Assembly (NCBI GenBank): GCA_028280605.1
Contig: JANQLL010000078.1
Coordinates: 1 to 38,689 of the forward strand
Direction of reading: 5' to 3'
Origin: Candidatus Gastranaerophilales bacterium
Lineage (GTDB): Bacteria > Cyanobacteriota > Vampirovibrionia > Gastranaerophilales > JANQFW01
DNA length: 38,689 nucleotides
In this document: positions 1 to 7,230 of the stretch, piece after piece
Layout: each line of letters begins with the position of its first letter
Numbering within the stretch: the stretch's first letter is position 1
Notes under the pieces: model-generated
Database searches by the model: none
Told to the model about the DNA's origin: nothing
Seen by the model: the letters and a program-made list of their open reading frames with translations, nothing else
Position numbers and translations under genes: made by a program

Positions 1-336
1 TATAATGTTCATTGCAAAGCTTTGAAGGCCCATGTTAATAAATTCCATCTTTTGAATCAGGAATTTACTCCAGTTGCCTGTTCGCATTATATGCATATAT
101 TCTTTACCGACTGTGTCAAATTGCATTTCTGTTGTTTTTATAGCTTCGAGTAGGCGATCTTTATAGCCCATGAGGTCGCAATTTTTGACAAAACTACGCA
201 GGAGTACAATTTTATTACGCAGTCTGTAATACAAGATTGATGCGTATTTATCGTTGTCCTTTTGGCAGGTGTCTTCAGTTTTTGCAGCTTGGTTTGTCAA
301 AGCAATATAACCTTTAATCTTAATCCCGTGTAACAT
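1..336 (-). CDS. hypothetical protein, partial (runs off window start)
   Basis: Open minus-strand frame from ATG at 336 to the window edge, MLHGIKIKGYIALTNQAAKTEDTCQKDNDKYASILYYRLRNKIVLLRSF..., no internal stops over 112 codons; absent from the ORF track because it is truncated. Confidence 0.6.
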   Translation of the reverse strand, partial: MLHGIKIKGYIALTNQAAKTEDTCQKDNDKYASILYYRLRNKIVLLRSFVKNCDLMGYKDRLLEAIKTTEMQFDTVGKEYMHIMRTGNWSKFLIQKMEFINMGLQSFAMNII

Positions 337-564
337 GCTTTTTGTTTGTTTAATTAATATTATATCAATTTCTAAATTTTAATGCATGGAGAATTTTGGA
401 TTATCCGAAAAAAGGGCTATTTTGTTAAAAACTTGTTACAATTTATTATTATTTAACAATTTTTATAAAAACAAATACTTTATATACTTGGGTAAAGGAT
501 AAATAAAACGGTAAAGGCAAGTAAAAAGATTTAATTAAAAATTTGGTAATGTGCTAACGATGGT

Positions 565-587
565 GGTTCTGGAAAGAACCTTTTTTT
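565..587 (+). terminator. intrinsic terminator
   Basis: GGTTCT-GGAA-AGAACC followed by TTTTTTT. Confidence 0.65.
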
Positions 588-593
588 ATTTTG

Positions 594-613
594 GGTGATA
601 GTCATCACCTTTT
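594..613 (+). terminator. second tandem intrinsic terminator
   Basis: GGTGAT-AGTC-ATCACC followed by TTTT. Confidence 0.5.
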
Positions 614-921
614 ATTTATGTCATCGTTACATGCGTTGAAGTAGCGGCATAAAGTTTTTTTGCTATACTTATATTATATTTATTAAAACTTAATATAAAA
701 AATTGCAGCATTTGCTCTAATAAATCAAGAGCCCTGTAAGTGGATTACAGAGCTTCTTAAAACCTTAATTTAAAATTCATCCCTGGAAGGTTGAGTTGCA
801 GCTCTTCCTTCTGGGGTCTAAATATTATTATAACAAATTATTTTTTGCATTTAAACCCTCATGTTTAAATGGGCTTAGACTCTTTAGTATTTCTTTACAT
901 TTTTGGGAGGTCATTTTTCAA

Positions 922-1863
922 TTGAGTTCAAGCATTGAAATATCATTGATAATCTGCACATGCCACAGAGCGGATATGCTATACGACTTATTAGAGTCTG
1001 TTGATGCACAAACCCTTGATAAGTCCAAATTTGAAGTACTTTTGATAGACCAGAGCGATGACGATAAAACAAAAGACCTGGTTAAAGATTGTTCATGGGT
1101 GAATTATATTAAACTAGACTCCAAAGGTGTTTCTATCTCCAGAAACAAAGGTATTGCCACCGCAGCGGGCGAAATTTTAGTTTTTGTGGATGACGATGTG
1201 CTTTTTGGAGAAAAATATTTAGAAGAAATTTTAAGCTTTTTTAAAACATCAGAGCTAAACCCTGATATGATAGGCGGAAAAACCTTAATAGACTTTATCG
1301 GCAAAAAACCTGACTGGTTAAGCGGACGCTTATTAGAGGTTTTGGCAGCTTCTGACTTTGGTAATGAACCTAAGCTATACAGCGAACATCCAAAACATGT
1401 GCCTTATACGTGCAACATGGCTATTAAAAAATCCTGCGCCGAAAAAGTCGACGGGTTTTCTGAGTTAATTAGCAAACTTGACCTGAAAATCGCTGTTAAT
1501 GATGATGTTATTTTTGCAAACCAGGTTAGGCAGGCGGGATATAATTTGGTTTATAACCCCAATATGCTGGTTTATCACAGAATGCCTACAACCAGGCTGA
1601 CTTATGGTTATTATAAAAAGAAATACTTTGCACACGGGCGATCTGATGCTTATGCTTATTATCTTTTGGGCATGTATCAGTTTAAAGATGTTCCTCAAAA
1701 ATTATTTATACATTCTAAACGGTTGTGTGAGGGATTTGTTTTGAAGTTTTTTAAAAAGGATTTAACGGAAAAATATTATCAGCGGCTTAGAGTACATTAC
1801 AATGCGGGTTTTTTGGCAGCATTGTTTATTATAATAAAGAAAAAAGGCAAATTAAGTATATAA
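922..1863 (+). CDS. glycosyltransferase family 2 protein
   Basis: ISLIICTCHRADMLYDLLESVDAQTL...FEVLLIDQSDD and VFVDDDV GT-A motifs. The ORF track starts at TTG 796; TTG at 922 has a GGGAGG ribosome binding site and begins at the conserved domain. Confidence 0.85.
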   Translation: MSSSIEISLIICTCHRADMLYDLLESVDAQTLDKSKFEVLLIDQSDDDKTKDLVKDCSWVNYIKLDSKGVSISRNKGIATAAGEILVFVDDDVLFGEKYLEEILSFFKTSELNPDMIGGKTLIDFIGKKPDWLSGRLLEVLAASDFGNEPKLYSEHPKHVPYTCNMAIKKSCAEKVDGFSELISKLDLKIAVNDDVIFANQVRQAGYNLVYNPNMLVYHRMPTTRLTYGYYKKKYFAHGRSDAYAYYLLGMYQFKDVPQKLFIHSKRLCEGFVLKFFKKDLTEKYYQRLRVHYNAGFLAALFIIIKKKGKLSI

Positions 1864-1931
1864 TTAATAAAAAAGTTTTGGTTTATTTCTTGATGCTGCT
1901 ATGATGGGTTAGTAATTACTCAGTAGGAGAC

Positions 1932-2210
1932 ATGAAAATGAGCTTAGAAATTAACGAAAATAAAGGTTTTATTGAAATTAACGGCTGTATGATAAAAAAA
2001 GATGCTGTTTCTTGTTTTTATTTTGAAGCACCATCTAAATGTGGTTGCTCAGGGGAGCACGCCGGTGAACTGCCCGGCGAAGAGTTACCTCAAAGTTTAG
2101 TATTAAATGTTAATAACAAAGAATATCAATATGGCTTTACTGTTAACAAAGATCAGGCTGAGAGTGAATTGGAAGCTTTAAAAAATCAATTAGTTGATAT
2201 TTTGAGTTAA
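1932..2210 (+). CDS. hypothetical small protein (92 aa) with a CGC motif
   Basis: ATG preceded by AGTAGGAGAC; followed by an intrinsic terminator at 2244-2275. Confidence 0.7.
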   Translation: MKMSLEINENKGFIEINGCMIKKDAVSCFYFEAPSKCGCSGEHAGELPGEELPQSLVLNVNNKEYQYGFTVNKDQAESELEALKNQLVDILS

Positions 2211-2243
2211 GCAACAGCAAGTTAAAATTTAATAATTATGAGT

Positions 2244-2275
2244 AGAAGTCCCTTTTTGGGGCTTCTTGTTTTTAT
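2244..2275 (+). terminator. intrinsic terminator after the 92-aa ORF
   Basis: AGAAGTCCC-TTTTT-GGGGCTTCT then TGTTTTTAT. Confidence 0.75.
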
Positions 2276-2298
2276 ATTTACATATTTAAGTTTTAAAC

Positions 2299-2740
2299 TT
2301 ATTCAGATTGACCTTTTTGTAAACCATAACCATATCCGCCAAAAGCTCCGGTGGTTAAAGAAATAAAAGCAATTATAATATTAACTAATTAGTGGATTAT
2401 CTTTGCCAAGCAAATATATCAAAGCTAGAATAAACAAGATTACAACAACAAGTGTTGCAAATACATACCTTCGAGTAGATTTTGAATTATTATACTCTCT
2501 ATCTGATTCTTTTTCAGAATTAGATATTATTTGAGACAAATGATCTTTTGTCAGTATTTTTTCAAAGGGGTGTTTTTGAGGCATAAGTCCTGAAGATGTC
2601 ATCATGCTAATAGACACTTTTTTTATTTTCTCTTTAACTGACTCATCCGGTATTGAGTTTAATACTTCTTTTAATTCATTTGGAACTAAATTATTATCCT
2701 CATCAATAGCTGAATCCAACTCATTATTTTCCTCTTGCAT
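2299..2740 (-). pseudogene. DUF2335-like membrane protein, apparently frameshifted near its C-terminus (intact frame 2381-2740)
   Basis: SSGLMPQKHPFEKILTKDHLSQIISNSEKESDREY resembles the DUF2335 core (hSGPLPxPExLxxYexixPG...I), followed by one TM helix (YVFATLVVVILFILALIYLLG). A single-base shift after NPLI opens VNIIIAFISLTTGAFGGYGYGLQKGQSE*, ending at 2299. Confidence 0.5.
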
Positions 2741-2933
2741 AACTCATACCACCCTTTAAAAAACTTTTACAAAACTTGCTATATATTTTATCAAGCTCAT
2801 TATCAACCTGATAATTAACATACTCCCCTAAAGAGAAAGAAATTAAGGTTTTCATTTCTTCTTCATTCAACATTCCTTCTTTATAAAGCGAAACGATGTA
2901 GTTTATTTTTTTATTGTATTTATTGTTTTTCAT
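2724..2933 (-). CDS. small protein with SHOCT-like helix-hairpin
   Basis: YIVSLYKEGMLNEEEMKTLISF resembles the SHOCT pattern; overlaps the start of the downstream gene by 17 bp. Confidence 0.55.
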   Translation of the reverse strand: MKNNKYNKKINYIVSLYKEGMLNEEEMKTLISFSLGEYVNYQVDNELDKIYSKFCKSFLKGGMSYARGK

Positions 2934-2965
2934 TAGTTACTCAACTTTTTTATATTACTTATTCA

Positions 2966-4357
2966 TTAATAATATAAATTATTTTTATACTTCTCTTTGA
3001 ATATTAAAAACTTACATTTTTGTCTTAAGTCATCAAGAGGTATTACTTGTTCAGCTTCTTTTTGAAGCTTCCAAAATGTCCACCCCGATGGACCATAACC
3101 CCATCCCATTTTTTGATAAATTAATTTGCCGGGGTCAGATGGTTTATCAAATTCTTTTCCATCATAGAATAACTTACCATTGGTTGTTATTTCTGCACTA
3201 AAATCTTCTTCTTTATGTGATGCAACAAGCTTATCACCTTTTTTCAAAAGACCATATTCAAATAAGGTAGTTATTGTCATATTTTTATTTATTGAAACTA
3301 TTTCTTCCAGCTTATCTTTTAGCTTTATTATATTTTCATACAAATCATTTATAAACTCATCTGACTTATCTGCTATATCCTCCCCCATATCGCCATCTTT
3401 ATTCTCACTCTCTGGTTTTATTCTAAACTCTTCTATCTCAGCTTCAATTGTTTTACTTATTAATCGGTTTATAAAATCAGGTACTTCTTTAAATATTTGA
3501 TTTATACATTTAAGATTATACTCTAATTCTATTCGTTTTTTTTCAATGTCTGGAGTTTGATTATATGCTCTTCTTAACTCTGGCAAAAGTTCTTTTACAA
3601 TAAAAAGTATAGAACTTATTCTTTTTTCAACTAGATTGCCATTAATAATAGGAAATCCTCTTGTATATGTATTTATAACTTTAAGCTTATAATCTTTCTG
3701 GATAACAAATTTAACTCTTTTATTGTCTTTCTTTTTCTTTATGACTAAGCCTACATTTCCAAATTTTCTTTCTTTTAATGCGCTTACCAGTCTTTCTGTT
3801 AGTTCATTTAACGTATTAGAGTCAAAGGAGATACTGCTAAACTCAGAAACACTTGCTTGAGCATTATCTATTGTTTCTATTTCTATTTCTTCTGTTAAGT
3901 TTTTCTCTCCAATTAAATCTTTTGATAATAGCCATAGCGGTAAATTTTCATCAATTGATAAATTAATTTCTTTAAGAAAGCTTATATCTAAACTTATCCC
4001 TTTAATAAGCTCATTAACCCACGTTTGCATTAAATCATCATCTGTAGTTCCCCATATGGAATAAATTTTTCCAGTTTCATCTTGATAAATTAAAATTTCT
4101 AAAAAGAATTCACTTTCTAACATGACTGATTTAAATATCAGATAAAAAGTATTTGCATCTATACTCTGAACAAAATCAATACCTATATTATTTTCAGGTG
4201 TATATTTATATTTTTCTCTTTTTAGTTCTTCTTCCAATTGATTTATATTTTGCCTAAAATAAACTTGATATTTTGTTATATTAGTTTGCCCTTCAGTGAA
4301 AGTTGCATTTTTATTTATTTTTTGTAACATCTTATTCTCCAGAAGTTTGATTTTCAA
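2966..4357 (-). CDS. uncharacterised protein with C-terminal RAMA/DUF4357-like domain
   Basis: LLKKGDKLVASHKEEDFSAEITTNGKLFYDGKEFDKPSDPGKLIYQKMGWGYGPSGWTFWKLQKEAEQVIPLDDLR matches the remembered RAMA/DUF4357 pattern (G-x-L...A-x-v-x-x-x-G-x-i...PS...nGWxfW...L-x-x-LR). Confidence 0.65.
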   Translation of the reverse strand: MKIKLLENKMLQKINKNATFTEGQTNITKYQVYFRQNINQLEEELKREKYKYTPENNIGIDFVQSIDANTFYLIFKSVMLESEFFLEILIYQDETGKIYSIWGTTDDDLMQTWVNELIKGISLDISFLKEINLSIDENLPLWLLSKDLIGEKNLTEEIEIETIDNAQASVSEFSSISFDSNTLNELTERLVSALKERKFGNVGLVIKKKKDNKRVKFVIQKDYKLKVINTYTRGFPIINGNLVEKRISSILFIVKELLPELRRAYNQTPDIEKKRIELEYNLKCINQIFKEVPDFINRLISKTIEAEIEEFRIKPESENKDGDMGEDIADKSDEFINDLYENIIKLKDKLEEIVSINKNMTITTLFEYGLLKKGDKLVASHKEEDFSAEITTNGKLFYDGKEFDKPSDPGKLIYQKMGWGYGPSGWTFWKLQKEAEQVIPLDDLRQKCKFLIFKEKYKNNLYY

Positions 4358-5030
4358 TTTTTAACTTAATTGGATTATAACAAAGCCTGAATGCTAAATA
4401 AAATAAAGGATAGATAAAACAAATACCAATAGCTTTTTGAATTTTATTTCCCTTGCTATCTATTCTTAATCTCATATCAATGTGTCCATCTCTATTTTGC
4501 CGTTGTGGTGTTAATAAAGATAATCTATGAATAGTCTCATAAGGAGGCAAAACAAAAGTTTTATGATGCAAGTATAATTTAAAACATTTTTTTTCTTCGT
4601 CCCACTTATATTCATCAGATGGAACGATGGGATCTAATTGTATCTTTGCGTGTATATTTACATTTATCTCGATATATGGATAAATATGTAGTATTAAAAA
4701 TAAATAATTAGCTATAGACACTATTTTTGAATAAAGCTTTATTTTGGGTTCAGGTATTTTTATATATAAAGCAAAAGCTGAATCCTTTTTAATCTTTATG
4801 TTAGTAATATTTTCAGCAGTGTCGGAGTGAATTTCTGGGGCTATAAAAATAAGACCAATTTTTTGTTCATAGAATGAAGTTAATGCAACAGCTATAATGA
4901 CCCCATACATACCAGCTTGTGCAAAAATAGTATCAAATAAATCTTTACTTAAAAATGTTATAAAATTATATGCCTCTGTATAGTTAGCCACCAATAATAT
5001 ACCGTAAAAAGTTGCAATGATTTTTTGCAT
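4332..5030 (-). CDS. predicted membrane protein, unknown function
   Basis: Hydrophobic segments near both termini (MQKIIATFYGILLVANY..., AGMYGVIIAVALTSF, AIGICFIYPLFYLAF); overlaps the downstream start by 26 bp, consistent with an operon. Confidence 0.65.
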   Translation of the reverse strand: MQKIIATFYGILLVANYTEAYNFITFLSKDLFDTIFAQAGMYGVIIAVALTSFYEQKIGLIFIAPEIHSDTAENITNIKIKKDSAFALYIKIPEPKIKLYSKIVSIANYLFLILHIYPYIEINVNIHAKIQLDPIVPSDEYKWDEEKKCFKLYLHHKTFVLPPYETIHRLSLLTPQRQNRDGHIDMRLRIDSKGNKIQKAIGICFIYPLFYLAFRLCYNPIKLKIENQTSGE

Positions 5031-5044
5031 TGATAAAACTTCCT

Positions 5045-5494
5045 TTAGACTCCTAAGGCATATTTAAACATATCAATTATATTGCGCTCTTGTAAGCAAT
5101 TTTCTTTATTAACTTTAATATTACCATTTTTTGACAAACGAAGTTGGCAATTATTAATATATATTGCCAACTGATCAATCAACAGCTGATTATTTTCTAT
5201 GTATTCTTTCAATTTTTTATAATCCTGTTTTTCTAACAGGAGCTCTAGCTCTTCTGGCATTTTTTCATTATTAATGAAGTCTATTGAAAATTCGGGGTTT
5301 TGAGCAACATATTCAATAAAGTTAAATATATCTTTGCTTGTTAGTAAAATCCAGTCTGATTCTTGATTCATTTCTTCTAAATTTTGAGAATAATTATTCT
5401 CATCAATTTTTGCAACATAAATATCAGACTCAAATAGGTCTAAATAATCAAAATTTAAATCATTTTCTGCCTTTTGGAACAATCTATATATCAT
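5045..5494 (-). CDS. acidic hypothetical protein (149 aa), first gene of the cassette
   Basis: Intact ORF 14 bp upstream of the next gene; no recognised domain. Confidence 0.6.
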   Translation of the reverse strand: MIYRLFQKAENDLNFDYLDLFESDIYVAKIDENNYSQNLEEMNQESDWILLTSKDIFNFIEYVAQNPEFSIDFINNEKMPEELELLLEKQDYKKLKEYIENNQLLIDQLAIYINNCQLRLSKNGNIKVNKENCLQERNIIDMFKYALGV

Positions 5495-5745
5495 AATTAC
5501 ACCAGTATTAGAAAAAATATTCTACTAACATTATAAAAACATTTAAATAAATAATATTTACTAAAAAAGTCACCAGTTTAATATTATAACACATATCTGT
5601 TTTTTCAACAGTGAATTATTACAAATATCTAAAAATTATTAACATTCAAACATCAACATAGCTTTTTTATAGTCTTTCCCTTGTGTTAAAATGACTTTAA
5701 AAAAGCATAAAATAAGTCATAACTTGAGAGAGGAAGGATTACACA

Positions 5746-7041
5746 ATGATCGACAGATACTCCAGAGAAGAAATGAAGTCAATCTGGGAGCTGGATAAAA
5801 AATACGCGTATTGGCTGGATGTAGAAATAGCTGTTTGCAAAGCCTACAACAAAATGGGGCTTATCCCTGATGACGATTTAAAAAATATAATAGAAAAATC
5901 AACTTTTAGCGTTGAGCGCATTGACGAAATAGAAAACGAAGTAAAACACGATATTATTGGGTTTTTGACAAACGTGAACGAAAACGTGGGCGACTCATCA
6001 AGGTATATCCATATGGGTATGACAAGCTCAGATGTGCTTGATACTGCGCTTGCTCTGCAAATAAAAGACGCTAATAAAATTATCGAAGAAGATATAATAA
6101 ACGTAATTAAAGCCATAAAAGATAAAGCCGCAGAACACAAAGACACAATCACCATCGGGCGTTCCCACGGTATACACGCAGAACCAACAACCTTTGGGGC
6201 TAAGCTGTGCGTGTGGCTTGATATATTTGAAAGAAATCTTGAAAGATTTAAAACCGCATCAGAAAATATCAGATATGGCATGATAAGCGGACCAGTGGGT
6301 ACTTATAGCAATATTGACCCAAAGATTGAAGAGATGGCATGTGAATTTATGGGTTTAAAATATTCTAAGGTTTCTACTCAGGTGATACAAAGAGATTTAC
6401 ACGCTGAATATATGCAGTGTCTGGCTTTAATAGCTTCAACTGTTGAGCAGTTTGTTACTGAAATCAGACACTTGCAAAGAACAGAGGTTTTAGAGGTGGA
6501 AGAAGGATTCTCTAAAGGACAAAAAGGATCGTCCGCTATGCCGCATAAGAAAAATCCTATCAGCTCCGAAAATTTAACTGGTCTGGCGCGTTTAATCAGA
6601 TCAAATTCTTTTGCTGCATTAGAAAATGTTGCGCTATGGCACGAGAGAGATATAAGTCACAGCTCCGTGGAAAGGGTTATATTCCCGGATAGTACAATTC
6701 TTATGGATTATATGTTAAACAGATTTAAAAACGTTATCAATAACCTTCAGGTTTATCCTGAAAGTATGGAAAAAAATACAAAGTTATTCGGTGGGGTTAT
6801 TTATTCTCAGAGAGTATTGCTTGCTCTTACCGATAAAGGCTTATCCAGAGAGGTTGCTTACAGATTAGTCCAAAAAAATGCCCACGCAGCCTGGAATAAA
6901 GATAATGGCAATTTTAGACAAAACCTGCTAAATGATAGTGAAGTAAGGCAATATTTAGATGAAGTTGAAATTGAAAATTGTTTTGAGCCAAAATATTACT
7001 TGAGAAACATAAATACAATTTATCAAAGATTCGGAGTTTAA
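5746..7041 (+). CDS. purB: adenylosuccinate lyase
   Basis: Fumarase/aspartase signature GSSAMPHKKNPISSENLTGLARLIRS and TSSDVLDTALALQ; SD GAGGAAGGA. Confidence 0.95.
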   Translation: MIDRYSREEMKSIWELDKKYAYWLDVEIAVCKAYNKMGLIPDDDLKNIIEKSTFSVERIDEIENEVKHDIIGFLTNVNENVGDSSRYIHMGMTSSDVLDTALALQIKDANKIIEEDIINVIKAIKDKAAEHKDTITIGRSHGIHAEPTTFGAKLCVWLDIFERNLERFKTASENIRYGMISGPVGTYSNIDPKIEEMACEFMGLKYSKVSTQVIQRDLHAEYMQCLALIASTVEQFVTEIRHLQRTEVLEVEEGFSKGQKGSSAMPHKKNPISSENLTGLARLIRSNSFAALENVALWHERDISHSSVERVIFPDSTILMDYMLNRFKNVINNLQVYPESMEKNTKLFGGVIYSQRVLLALTDKGLSREVAYRLVQKNAHAAWNKDNGNFRQNLLNDSEVRQYLDEVEIENCFEPKYYLRNINTIYQRFGV

Positions 7042-7153
7042 TAAGTCTGATTTATTTAATATTTTTTTGTTTTTTTAATTTTAATAAATAAAAAATATAA
7101 AAAACTTAGGATTGAACAAGCCGGATTTAATCTGGCTTTGAATCTAAAAAAGA

Positions 7154-7200
7154 AAGGAAAAATTGTTATTTAGGGGTAGATATAAAAAGAATTTTTCCTT
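7154..7200 (+). promoter_or_regulatory. leader stem-loop upstream of the M16 peptidase
   Basis: Perfect 11-bp inverted repeat AAGGAAAAATT (7154-7164) / AATTTTTCCTT (7190-7200), about 30 nt before the ATG. Confidence 0.3.
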
Positions 7201-7230
7201 ACAAATTAATAACTTATGAGGTAAAAAAAT

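Larger units (their letters stand above)
489..613 (+). ncRNA. candidate small RNA/orphan transcript ending in tandem intrinsic terminators
   Basis: Two consecutive + strand hairpin/T-run terminators (565-587 and 594-613) with no + strand ORF upstream; TATACT -10-like at 483-488; weak -35. Confidence 0.25.

Noticed and set aside
432-459. TTGTTA...TTAACAA as a second Rex site
   Set aside because: Half-sites are much too far apart for a Rex operator, and no fermentation gene is adjacent.
796-921. N-terminal extension of the glycosyltransferase in the ORF track
   Set aside because: Starts at a weak TTG and is unlike GT2 N-termini; TTG 922 with a GGGAGG SD is better.
3180-3500. Plus-strand ORF inside the RAMA-like gene
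   Set aside because: Low-complexity Ser/Ile/Phe translation opposite a coding gene; no start context.
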